Shown piece by piece: positions 1 to 7,645 of a stretch of DNA of 64,000 nucleotides. The translations under genes were made by a program, and so were the position numbers. The stretch spans positions 35,899 through 99,898 of the forward strand of contig CAKRSS010000002.1 of the NCBI GenBank assembly GCA_934401725.1, written 5' to 3'. This DNA is from an uncultured Eubacteriales bacterium (lineage in GTDB: Bacteria; Bacillota; Clostridia; Oscillospirales; CAG-272). Position 1 is the stretch's first letter. Each line of letters opens with the position of its first letter. Below the pieces are notes generated by a model. That model ran no database searches. It had not been told where the DNA came from and saw only the letters and a program-made list of their open reading frames with translations.

Positions 1-915
1 ATCAACTGTCCGCTGGGCACGCTCGGTCTGCCTGAGCTCGGGACGAAGTTTGTTGTAAAAATGCTCCAGGAGTCCAAGCCACAGTCCTTCGCCGACCTGC
101 TTCAGGTCTCCGGTCTTTCCCACGGAACCGACGTCTGGACCAACAACGCGCAGGATCTCATCAAGGACGGCACCTGCAACATTTCCGAGGTTATCGGAAC
201 ACGTGACTCCATCATGCTTGCGCTCATCAAATACGGTGTTGAGAAAAGCCACTCGTTCAAGATTATGGAGATGGTGCGTAAGGGCAAGGGCCTGACGCCC
301 GAGTTTGAGACCGAGATGCGCGCGGCGAACGTGCCGGAGTGGTACATTTCGTCCTGCAAGAAGATAAAATACATGTTCCCGAAGGCGCACGCCGCGGCGT
401 ACGACATGTCGGCGATACGTCTCGGGTGGTACAAGGTTCACATGCCGCTGGCCTTCTACTGCGCCATGTTTACCGTCCAGCCGCTCGGCTTTGATGGAGA
501 GCTGGTCATGCGCGGCAAGGCTACCGTCAAGGATTATATCGCGGACATCGAGCGCCGTCAGAATTCCAATGACAACCCGGCGTCGCAGAAGGAGCTCCAG
601 AGCCTGCCGGTACTGATGCTGGTCAACGAGGCGTATGCCCGCGGGATCAGATTTCTGCCCGTCGACCTTGAGAAATCAAGCGACTTTGAGTATCTGCCGG
701 AGAACGGCAAAATCAGACTTCCGTTCTCGGCGTTTGCTGGTATAGGAGAGAACGCCGCCGCGAGCATAATCAGCGCACGTAACGACGAGCCGTTTTTCTC
801 GGTCGAGGATTTGCGCACCCGCGCGGGACTGACCAAGAGCGTTATCGAAATTCTCCGGCGCAACGGCGCGCTTGACAATCTCAACGAAACCGATCAGCTT
901 ACATTTATGATATAA
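1..915 (+). CDS. polC: DNA polymerase III PolC-type alpha subunit, C-terminal part (5' end outside window)
   Basis: Replicative DNA polymerase of Gram-positive bacteria. The frame is open from base 1, so only the last ~304 residues are seen; the first Met in frame, at base 61, is internal. The opening residues (GLPELGTKF), the helical stretch FPKAHAAAYDMSAIRLGWYKVHMP, read in pieces, and the terminal helix-hairpin-helix-like segment (FAGIGENAAASI) are characteristic of the PolC palm/fingers C-terminus and tail. The end DQLTFMI resembles the natural PolC C-terminus, so the gene does not look truncated at its 3' end. The TAA stop overlaps the left edge of a small inverted-repeat element. Identification is firm; the N-terminal OB and exonuclease domains lie upstream of the window. 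Confidence 0.93.
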   Translation: MNCPLGTLGLPELGTKFVVKMLQESKPQSFADLLQVSGLSHGTDVWTNNAQDLIKDGTCNISEVIGTRDSIMLALIKYGVEKSHSFKIMEMVRKGKGLTPEFETEMRAANVPEWYISSCKKIKYMFPKAHAAAYDMSAIRLGWYKVHMPLAFYCAMFTVQPLGFDGELVMRGKATVKDYIADIERRQNSNDNPASQKELQSLPVLMLVNEAYARGIRFLPVDLEKSSDFEYLPENGKIRLPFSAFAGIGENAAASIISARNDEPFFSVEDLRTRAGLTKSVIEILRRNGALDNLNETDQLTFMI

Positions 916-977
916 AGGCATTACCGCGCAACGCACGAATGGCGCAGTTGCGCCATCGGAATTACGAGGTGAATCCT
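915..977. repeat. Short palindromic repeat element (copy A)
   Basis: A 63-bp imperfect palindrome starts at the polC stop codon. The left arm begins AAGGCATTACCGCG and the centre is GGCGCAGTTGCGCC. The reverse complement of the right arm (AGGATTCACCTCGTAATTCC...) matches the left arm of the larger element at 26871. The shared arm sequence TCGTAATTCCGATGGCGCA versus GCGTAATTCCGATGGCGCA shows that the two are related copies of one family rather than chance hairpins. Confidence 0.6.
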
Positions 978-1023
978 AAAAAACCAGTCGGCGTCCGGAA
1001 TCGGACACCGACTGGTTTTTTTA
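978..1023. terminator. Bidirectional intrinsic terminator between polC and the convergent membrane-protein gene
   Basis: A 17-bp stem (AAACCAGTCGGCGTCCG paired with CGGACACCGACTGGTTT, one G-U pair) with a GAAT loop is followed by a run of seven T on the plus strand. It is preceded by a run of A, so it can also stop the leftward gene. Confidence 0.9.
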
Positions 1024-1815
1024 TTTATTTTGCCGACGAAGCTCGCGGGAGCGCTGTGTCATGAGCCCCCACAGCATTCCGAGATACGATGCAAAGCCGA
1101 GGACAAGGCACATGAAGTAGTAAAGAAGCATCCAAAGCAGATCCGCAAGGCTCCGCGGCGGGCCGATGATAATGTCGTTTATAAGCAGCTGCACTGCCTT
1201 GCTGACGGTGATGAGCCCGCCAATCCACAACGCCGCACGCTGAAACGGATTCTGCTTGTTTATCAGCGAGGTGAAAGGGAAGAACAGCGACTCTTCGTCA
1301 AATCGGTAGTTCTCGAGCTTGCCCTCGAGCGACTTTTTTTCGGCAATGAATCCGCCCGCCTGACGCATGACACGGCTGATTATAAGCAATACCAAAGCGA
1401 GTTGCGCTATCTCGAGCACAAGCGGCAGAAGAAACGCGAGGAGTATGTCCGTCAGGTAGTTTTTGACGGAGGGCAGCGTTCCATTCATGATGACGGTGAC
1501 GGCGACCTTGGCGACGTATTTGTACACCGTCAGCAGTGCAAATGCGATAACGTATCCCCGCCGCTGACGCTGAGTCGAGGTGCGCCATCTGAAGAGTATC
1601 ACAGTGTACGCCGCAAGCATACCGATAAGCTCGCACAGGTCGGTGGCGTACGGTATTATGTCCACGAACACCGGGATCATGAACGCAACATCGGTCTCGG
1701 ACTTGACGTACAGCGTTGTCATCACGACCGCGTAAAACGTGAATATTGCGAACACAGTCAGCACCATGCCGACCAGTGAGCGCTTATATGATTGATTTTT
1801 TACATCCTGACTCAT
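1021..1815 (-). CDS. Hypothetical polytopic membrane protein
   Basis: Family not recognised. The 264-residue protein has about six hydrophobic segments: one at residues 14-37, further ones around 40-75 and 85-110, a long pair around 118-148, and two near 195-250. A charged linker (residues ~150-180, EKKSLEGKLENYRFDEE) probably lies in the cytoplasm between the two membrane halves. It ends in a basic tail (RSRELRRQNK). The ATG at 1815 is preceded by an AAAGGAA-like ribosome site. It is a single gene, convergent with polC and divergent from the M14-like gene. No signal peptide cleavage site or catalytic motif is apparent. Confidence 0.7.
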   Translation of the reverse strand: MSQDVKNQSYKRSLVGMVLTVFAIFTFYAVVMTTLYVKSETDVAFMIPVFVDIIPYATDLCELIGMLAAYTVILFRWRTSTQRQRRGYVIAFALLTVYKYVAKVAVTVIMNGTLPSVKNYLTDILLAFLLPLVLEIAQLALVLLIISRVMRQAGGFIAEKKSLEGKLENYRFDEESLFFPFTSLINKQNPFQRAALWIGGLITVSKAVQLLINDIIIGPPRSLADLLWMLLYYFMCLVLGFASYLGMLWGLMTQRSRELRRQNK

Positions 1816-1893
1816 AAAAACGGGGAGTTCCTTTGCATTAAATTTAGGTTCTGTTCATATGATGTTATAACTCAACAGAAAAGGATAACTGAT

Positions 1894-2571
1894 ATGGCAG
1901 ACAAGACAAACAGTACAAACAGCATAAATCGCGAAAAACGCATACTTGACTTTGAGGACATGAAGGATCACCAAAGCCTCATAGAACACCTCGAGGTGCT
2001 CATCGGGCGCTATCGCGGATTGCACGTCGTTCCGCTCTCAATGTGTGAAGGAAGAATTGTTCCGGCCGTGTTTCTCGGCCACGGAAGCCGCATTACAGTC
2101 TATACCGCAGACGCAGACGGGGAATCCTTCCTCCCGTCGCAGCTGCTCATGAGATACATAAACGAATATTGCGAAATGCGCCAAAGCGGGCGTCGGGTGT
2201 TCGGTATAGACCTTCTGAGCTTTGAGGAAAGCCGTTCGGTGTGCGTCATACCAATCTCACACACGGCCGACGGCGTCGCTTATACCGCGGACTCCGTGTC
2301 CGGTGACCGCCGCCTTTCCATTGAGCTGAAGCAGGGGGACAGCCACATCACCTGTGCTGAGGCGTCCTGCACCGGGCGATGTCGCGGAGTCGCGCAGTCG
2401 GTAGGCAGGCTGTGCGGGCTCCCGCCCACGATTGATCCGAGCCTACACGAGACCTCACGACCACACTTCAACATCTACTGCGGGCGTTGCTACGAGACCG
2501 AGGAGCAGGGCTTTTTCCGCACCTACGCCTCGGTGCGCGAGCTGCTGTTCGTCGCACCGATCATTGTGTGA
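1894..2571 (+). CDS. Degenerate M14 zinc-carboxypeptidase-like protein (probably inactive)
   Basis: 225 residues. Both ends resemble clostridial M14-family peptidases: an N-terminal strand/helix region (residues ~55-100, RIVPAVFLGHG ... LLMRYINEYC ... VFGIDL), the segment VCVIPISHTADGV where active enzymes have a PMLNPDGV-like turn, and the C-terminal RPHFNIYCGRCY ... RELLFVAPI. The expected zinc site (HHxxE-like, at TADADGESF) has no His and no correctly placed Glu. The middle of the domain, which should carry the third ligand and catalytic Glu, is missing. I infer a pseudoenzyme or binding protein. Start chosen at ATG 1894 behind AAAAGGATAACTGAT, although the frame is open further upstream. 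Alternative: an unrelated protein with chance similarity. Confidence 0.6.
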   Translation: MADKTNSTNSINREKRILDFEDMKDHQSLIEHLEVLIGRYRGLHVVPLSMCEGRIVPAVFLGHGSRITVYTADADGESFLPSQLLMRYINEYCEMRQSGRRVFGIDLLSFEESRSVCVIPISHTADGVAYTADSVSGDRRLSIELKQGDSHITCAEASCTGRCRGVAQSVGRLCGLPPTIDPSLHETSRPHFNIYCGRCYETEEQGFFRTYASVRELLFVAPIIV

Positions 2572-2591
2572 TGTTCCGGCGGTGTGCCGAC

Positions 2592-3656
2592 TCAATCGTC
2601 CTGCGAGTCGTCGATGCGTATCTGCTCGCCGTTGCGGGTCACGTTTGAGAAGGGAAGATTCAAGTGGTCGTATGCGGACTTGGTTACGCAGCGGCCGCGC
2701 GGAGTGCGCGAGAGAAAGCCGAGCTGCATAAGATACGGCTCGTAGACGTCCTCGAGCGTTATCGCTTCCTCGCCTATTGTCGCGGCAAGCGTCTCAAGCC
2801 CGACGGGGCCGCCGTCGTACAGCCTGATTATGGCCTCGAGCATGCGGCGGTCGATTGAATCAAGCCCGAGCTCGTCTATGTCGAGGCATCCGAGTGCGTA
2901 GTTGGCTATTTCGGAGTCAATCCTGCCGCTGCCCTTGACCTGTGCAAAGTCACGGACGCGCTTTAGCAGCCTGTTGGCGATACGCGGCGTGCCGCGCGAG
3001 CGCGAGGCTATCTCAAGAGCGCCTTCAGGCGTGATCTCAATGCCCAGAATGCCCGCGCTGCGCGTGACTATCTTGGCCAGCTCGTCCGGCGTGTACAGCT
3101 CGAGACGCATTATGACGCCAAAGCGGTCGCGCAGAGGCGAGGTCAGCTGTCCGGCGCGAGTGGTAGCACCGATAAGCGTGAAGCGGGGCAAATCAATGCG
3201 TATACTGCGCGCAGACGGCCCCTTGCCGATGATTATGTCGAGCGCAAAGTCCTCCATAGCGGGGTATAGAATCTCCTCAACGCCCTTTGAGAGACGGTGT
3301 ATCTCGTCAATGAACAGTATGTCGCCCTGCGACAGGTTGGTAAGTATCGCGGCGAGGTCCCCCTGCTTTTCGATTGCGGGCCCCGACGTGATACGGATGT
3401 TCACGTTCATCTCGTTGGCGATTATGGCAGACAGCGTGGTCTTGCCGAGTCCGGGAGGGCCGTAAAGCAAGACGTGGTCGAGCGAATCGCCGCGCCCCTT
3501 GGCTGCGTTGATGTATATGCGCAGGTTTTCCTTGGCCTTCTCCTGACCGATGTAGTCGTCAAGCCGCCGCGGACGCAGCGAGACGTCGGTCTCGTTGTCC
3601 TCGGGAACGTAGGAACTGCTCATTAGCCGGTTTTCAAAATCCAATTCGTCGTCCAT
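2592..3656 (-). CDS. ruvB: Holliday junction branch migration ATPase RuvB
   Basis: Hexameric AAA+ motor that drives branch migration of Holliday junctions with RuvA during recombinational repair. The protein has 354 residues, typical of the family (~335-350). It shows the RuvB opening (LRPRRLDDYIGQ), Walker A GPPGLGKTT (~residue 66), Walker B DILFIDEIHRL (~residue 115), sensor motif GATTRAG (~165) and the C-terminal winged-helix domain (GFLSRTPRGR). It lies 13 bp downstream of ruvA in the usual ruvA-ruvB order, so the two are cotranscribed. Nothing unusual was seen in the sequence. Confidence 0.97.
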   Translation of the reverse strand: MDDELDFENRLMSSSYVPEDNETDVSLRPRRLDDYIGQEKAKENLRIYINAAKGRGDSLDHVLLYGPPGLGKTTLSAIIANEMNVNIRITSGPAIEKQGDLAAILTNLSQGDILFIDEIHRLSKGVEEILYPAMEDFALDIIIGKGPSARSIRIDLPRFTLIGATTRAGQLTSPLRDRFGVIMRLELYTPDELAKIVTRSAGILGIEITPEGALEIASRSRGTPRIANRLLKRVRDFAQVKGSGRIDSEIANYALGCLDIDELGLDSIDRRMLEAIIRLYDGGPVGLETLAATIGEEAITLEDVYEPYLMQLGFLSRTPRGRCVTKSAYDHLNLPFSNVTRNGEQIRIDDSQDD

Positions 3657-3669
3657 TTGCGTCAGCTCC

Positions 3670-4293
3670 TTACCTCATAAGTTTTTTCAGTGCCTGCCGG
3701 ATGACTTCTTCAAGCGGCAGGCCGTCTGCGTCGATTTCACGCAGGGCAGCCATGGCCTCGGGACGCGAATATCCGAGCACTGTCAGCGCGTCGATAGCCT
3801 CGGATAGCGCCGAGCGCTCGGTGCTCGGCGTCGGGCTGCTCGCAGCGTCCGAAGAAATGCTTGACGGAAACGACGTCGCCGCCAGCTTGTCCTTAAGCTC
3901 AAGAATAATTCTTGCCGCCGTCTTGGGTCCGACGCCGGAGGCCTTTGAGATGGTTTTTTTGTCCTCCGTGCAGACTGCCAGCGCGAACTTCTCGGGCGTC
4001 AGCAGCGACAGCACCGACAGCGCCACCTTAGGGCCTACCCCGGAAACCGAAATAAGCAGCTTGAAGGCCGCCAGCTCCTCGGTGCTTGCAAAGCCGAAAA
4101 GCTCAATTCCATCCTCGCGGACGGACATATAAGTGTAAAGCGTCGCCTTGACGGGTTCTCTCTGGAATGTGAGCTTGGGCAGGGCGTCGTATGAGGTCTG
4201 GCTTATGGACATTTTGTATGCGACGCCGCCCGCGTCGATAACGGCGCAGCCGGGTTCAAGTATAACAAGCTGTCCGCTGATATAGTAAAGCAT
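3670..4293 (-). CDS. ruvA: Holliday junction DNA-binding protein RuvA
   Basis: Binds four-way junctions as a tetramer and loads RuvB. 207 residues. An N-terminal OB fold (residues 1-62) is followed by tandem helix-hairpin-helix motifs (ISVSGVGPKVALSVLS and ASGVGPKTAARIILELK, ~residues 70-130). An acidic/Ser-rich flexible linker comes next, then the C-terminal domain that contacts RuvB (ALTVLGYSRPEAMAAL...). Its start directly abuts the stop of the yfhO-like gene (no gap), which implies translational coupling within the DUF951-yfhO-ruvAB unit. ruvC is not in this window. Confidence 0.96.
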   Translation of the reverse strand: MLYYISGQLVILEPGCAVIDAGGVAYKMSISQTSYDALPKLTFQREPVKATLYTYMSVREDGIELFGFASTEELAAFKLLISVSGVGPKVALSVLSLLTPEKFALAVCTEDKKTISKASGVGPKTAARIILELKDKLAATSFPSSISSDAASSPTPSTERSALSEAIDALTVLGYSRPEAMAALREIDADGLPLEEVIRQALKKLMR

Positions 4294-7140
4294 TCAGTTC
4301 TCCTTTTTGACGTTTTCTTTATTGTCGGGCCTGACGTCAGAGGGGGCTTTTTCGTCGTACGCCCCCTCGTTCAGGCAGGGCATCTCGCCGTCGCCGTTAC
4401 CGGTGTCATCTGCGTTTTCGGCATCCTCGGGGCGGCGGTCCTTTATGACAAGGTGCTTGCGGAACACAATCAGAACCACAAACAGCCCGATACTTATAAG
4501 CGTAACGGTAAGTCCCAGCACAAACTCGCGCGGCATGTATTTCATGCGTACCTCGTGCGTGCCGGACGAGGTGATATTGAAGGCGATAAGCGCGTCGAGC
4601 GTCTCGAAGGTCTCGACCTTCTCACCGTCGACGTATATCTGCCAGCCTGCGTCGTAGGGAATGGTGGTGAGTATGGTCTGGCTCTCGTTTGTCGTGGTGA
4701 TGGTGCCCTTGAAGTGGCTGTCGTCAAAGTCGGTTATATCGTATTGACACTGCGCGAGCCGGGTCATAGCGTCGGCAAAAACGGCCTCGTCGATGTAGTA
4801 CAGCATGCTGCAACCCTTCTTTACATAGAGGTCGTCGCCAAGAAGTTCAAGCGTCAAATTGAAGGTATCCCCCTCCTCAAATGTGCCGAGAGTAATAATT
4901 TTTCCTTCGCCGCCGTAGCCAAACGATGATATGAACGTACCATTGGCTTTGATTCCTACCATACGCTGATAATCGCTGGGAACATAACAATACAACTTAC
5001 CGTCGACGGGGGCCTCTATGGAATAGTAAACCATCGCAGTCGCACCTTCACTGGATTTTGCATACTTATAATGTCCGGCAATAAATGAGGATGTGCAGTT
5101 TGAGTTTGTTGTAGTCGAAGAAAGCTCCACCGGAACAAATACCTGAACGGTTTCCTCCTCGCCAAGCATCGCCGTTATTAAAGCGTTCATATAGTCCATC
5201 GGCGTATCATAGTCGTCCGCCTTAACTTGAGTCAGATCTGTCGCAACACCATATGCCAGAGACAACGCATACGTATTCAACCAGGCCGAGTAGTCGCCGA
5301 CGGTGTATGCGCGCTCGTAATCAGCTGACAAATCATCAGAGCTGAACAGATACTTGATTCCGAGAAGCGCGTTATTTACAGGGGTGCCGGAGTATTTGTT
5401 TTTGTGGTCAACGTCATCGTAGTAGTTGGTGCTTGACCAATGCGATGCCGACGGATAACCCATGTTGTGCAGAAATTCTATCGTTGATGCATTAAGTGTT
5501 GAGGTCGAGTTGGAAATGCCGCGGATTCCCAGCGTCATATTGTCGTTCACCTTGCGCTGTATCGTTTTTTCCATTCGATAGAAGCTCGGGTCGTTCTTCA
5601 TGGTTGTGTTGACAATCGGACGCAGCGCGGCCATGAAGTTGTTGTAGCCAGAGTAGCCTGAGTAGAGCACGTCCTTGTCGAGCCCGACAACGTTTGAAAG
5701 TCCGTTTGCGAACAGCTCGAAGCTGACCGCGAAGGCCATTATCAGAAGCATGTTTTCCTTGAACCTTGAGCTCTTGAACAGACACAGCAGAATGAGGTAG
5801 ACGGCAACGCACAGCAGCGAGAGCCAGATGGTCTGGAGATCGTCGACGTACTTATAGTCGAGCGTCTGAACGAACACGATAAGCCCGGCAATTCCGGTGC
5901 TGATTGCAAGAATGGCCTTTGAGCTGACGCTTTGTATCTCCGAGAACGCCCGGCACGCGAGTACGAGCAGAAAGAAGCAAAGCATGAAGCTGTAACGATA
6001 GTTGAGCCAGTTGGGCTTCTGGAAGCCGTGCCACACAAGGTCGACGACGCTTATCGAGAAGCTGAGCACAAAGAACATTATCATGCAGCCCGACATAATT
6101 TTCTCCCTCGCCGAGAACTTAGACGACAGGAAAAACACAGGGACAAGTATGAGCGCAAGCGTGCCGCAGTAAACAAACGGCAATCCCTCGGGGCGTACGG
6201 TATCATAGGCGCCGGGCAGGAACTTGGTCAGCAGCTCGATTATATCGAACTTGAAGCTGAAGCTCCAGCTGGGGTCGGTGAATGTGGTCTTACCGAACTT
6301 GAGCGAATAGTAAGCCGTGAGCAGTATCACCGTTGCGATGCCGACGGACAGCAGTGAATACCCCGCGAAGCGACCGAACGACTTGATGAAGTGGTGCTTT
6401 TCGCAGAGCGGGTTGTTTTTGTTGGCAACGTTCTCGGAGATGTAATAAAAGAAGAAATAAGCCAGACACCAGAAGCACATCATGTAGCCGATGTAGAAGT
6501 TGCTTGCAAGCGTGAGCGCGAGGAAAAAAACGTACATGCGGAACTTGCCGTACTTGACAAGCTGCTCAATGGCATACGATATAACAGGAAGCCAGATAAG
6601 AGCGTCTATCCACATCGAGTTGTGCTGCTGAACTATCGCGTAGGCGCTCAGCGCGTACATGCAGGAGAAGATGACGGTCGCAATTTTGCTGCGGCTCTTG
6701 CCGGTCTTATGGATGTAGAACCCGAAAGTGAAGCCGCAGAGTCCCGTCTTAAGCAAAAAGATAAACAGCAGCGCCTCGAGTATGCGCGTCTGCGGAAAAA
6801 GGCAGACGATATAAGAGAACGGGCTTGCGACGTAGTACGCGTAAATTCCCATGAACTCGCCGCCGAGCGCGCGGGAGAAGGAATAAAGCAGGCTTGCGTC
6901 ACCGTACACAAAGCGGCGCAGCGCCTCATAGAAATAGACGTACTGACCGTTAAGGTCGAGCACGAGCACCGAGCCGTCGCCAAACGGATGTATTTCCATG
7001 GCAATGTATATGATATACATTATGACGACCGGGATGATAAAAGCAAAGACAAGGTAAATACTGTCCATTGTCGCAAGACGCCGCAGACCGTTGCGTATGG
7101 TCGCAAGGACGCTTGCGGGTGAAAACTTTTTTTCTTCCAT
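4294..7140 (-). CDS. yfhO: YfhO-family large membrane protein
   Basis: 948 residues. The N-terminal two thirds carry about a dozen hydrophobic helices. Early motifs such as DLNGQYVYFYEALRR and the conserved QQHNSMWIDALIWLPV are typical of YfhO (bacterial membrane protein family), a GT-C-fold relative of lipid-linked sugar transferases. In Bacillus and Listeria, YfhO homologues are implicated in glycosylating lipoteichoic or wall polymers. A soluble exterior domain lies around residues 550-880, then a final helix and an acidic cytoplasmic tail. I chose ATG 7140 (GGAAGG upstream) over an in-frame TTG at 7182. It sits between DUF951 and ruvA, an unusual partner for ruvAB. The sugar substrate cannot be read from the sequence. 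Confidence 0.88.
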   Translation of the reverse strand: MEEKKFSPASVLATIRNGLRRLATMDSIYLVFAFIIPVVIMYIIYIAMEIHPFGDGSVLVLDLNGQYVYFYEALRRFVYGDASLLYSFSRALGGEFMGIYAYYVASPFSYIVCLFPQTRILEALLFIFLLKTGLCGFTFGFYIHKTGKSRSKIATVIFSCMYALSAYAIVQQHNSMWIDALIWLPVISYAIEQLVKYGKFRMYVFFLALTLASNFYIGYMMCFWCLAYFFFYYISENVANKNNPLCEKHHFIKSFGRFAGYSLLSVGIATVILLTAYYSLKFGKTTFTDPSWSFSFKFDIIELLTKFLPGAYDTVRPEGLPFVYCGTLALILVPVFFLSSKFSAREKIMSGCMIMFFVLSFSISVVDLVWHGFQKPNWLNYRYSFMLCFFLLVLACRAFSEIQSVSSKAILAISTGIAGLIVFVQTLDYKYVDDLQTIWLSLLCVAVYLILLCLFKSSRFKENMLLIMAFAVSFELFANGLSNVVGLDKDVLYSGYSGYNNFMAALRPIVNTTMKNDPSFYRMEKTIQRKVNDNMTLGIRGISNSTSTLNASTIEFLHNMGYPSASHWSSTNYYDDVDHKNKYSGTPVNNALLGIKYLFSSDDLSADYERAYTVGDYSAWLNTYALSLAYGVATDLTQVKADDYDTPMDYMNALITAMLGEEETVQVFVPVELSSTTTNSNCTSSFIAGHYKYAKSSEGATAMVYYSIEAPVDGKLYCYVPSDYQRMVGIKANGTFISSFGYGGEGKIITLGTFEEGDTFNLTLELLGDDLYVKKGCSMLYYIDEAVFADAMTRLAQCQYDITDFDDSHFKGTITTTNESQTILTTIPYDAGWQIYVDGEKVETFETLDALIAFNITSSGTHEVRMKYMPREFVLGLTVTLISIGLFVVLIVFRKHLVIKDRRPEDAENADDTGNGDGEMPCLNEGAYDEKAPSDVRPDNKENVKKEN

Positions 7141-7178
7141 GTTTCTGTTTGCCTTCCGTGAAATTATTCGTGTCTGAC

Positions 7179-7370
7179 TCAATTGACGTGAGTGGTATGT
7201 TTGATGCTTTTTTCGAGTTTGATGCGGTCAAGCGTCATGTCGCGGCCGCAGCCGAGGCACTTCAGCCTGACAACACCTCCGACGCGTATTATCTCAAAGC
7301 TGTCAGAGCCGCAGGGGTGCGGCTTTTTCAGCTTTACTACGTCGCCGGGGGACAATCTGATTATTTCCAA
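7179..7370 (-). CDS. DUF951 family small protein
   Basis: A 63-residue protein with the DUF951 signature: SPGDVVKLKKPHPCGS near the N-terminus, then FEIIRVGGVVRLKCLGCGRDM and a terminal KLEKSIK. The CG...CxxCG cysteines could hold a metal, but the function of the family is unknown. The TTG start at 7370 is preferred: it follows GGGGGGAG at 5 nt spacing and leaves a sensible leader behind the promoter at 7402-7430. An ATG at 7385 would lie almost at the transcript start with no ribosome site. It is the first gene of the leftward unit that continues into yfhO, ruvA and ruvB. Confidence 0.87.
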   Translation of the reverse strand: MEIIRLSPGDVVKLKKPHPCGSDSFEIIRVGGVVRLKCLGCGRDMTLDRIKLEKSIKHTTHVN

Positions 7371-7401
7371 GGTTACTCCCCCCATATAAGCATTATTGAT
7401 A

Positions 7402-7430
7402 ATTATATCATATAAGCACGGTTTTGTAAA
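7402..7430 (-). promoter_or_regulatory. Sigma-A-type promoter of the DUF951-yfhO-ruvAB unit
   Basis: On the minus strand: -35 TTTACA (7430-7425), 17-nt spacer, perfect -10 TATAAT (7407-7402). Predicted start of transcription is near 7395, about 25 nt before the DUF951 start. Confidence 0.75.
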
Positions 7431-7465
7431 CACCGCGTGACATTTTTGTGACACATTGCATGTCA

Positions 7466-7479
7466 GGAATATTTATTCA
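7466..7479. promoter_or_regulatory. ArgR operator-like site 1 (ARG box)
   Basis: GGAATATTTATTCA matches the ArgR/AhrC box consensus TGAATWWWWATTCA at 13 of 14 positions. It lies 167 bp upstream of argG and 117 bp, about 11 helical turns, from site 2. Confidence 0.5.
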
Positions 7480-7581
7480 TTGATTTATGCATCGTGATAA
7501 GGCATAATTGCCATAAATGCGGTTTAAAAACGCTCTTTAATTGTCGCATAAGTAGAAAACTAAGATTATTTAAAAAAGCTA

Positions 7582-7610
7582 TTGAAAAAATATTCAGAAA
7601 GGTGTAATAT
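7582..7610 (+). promoter_or_regulatory. argGH promoter
   Basis: -35 TTGAAA (7582-7587), 17-nt spacer, -10 TAATAT (7605-7610). The -35 hexamer and the first part of the spacer lie inside ArgR-like site 2, so binding there would block RNA polymerase. Confidence 0.7.
7583..7596. promoter_or_regulatory. ArgR operator-like site 2 (ARG box)
   Basis: TGAAAAAATATTCA matches the ARG-box consensus TGAATWWWWATTCA at 13 of 14 positions and overlaps the -35 element of the argG promoter. Paired operators at a helical distance fit looping repression by an ArgR hexamer, as known for Bacillus arg genes. Confidence 0.55.
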
Positions 7611-7645
7611 ATATGCACAAAAACAAAGTTCGGAGGAACACTGCA

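Noticed and set aside
7179..7454. Longer DUF951 reading from ATG 7454
   Set aside because: That start lies upstream of the predicted promoter's -35 and adds 28 residues absent from the family.
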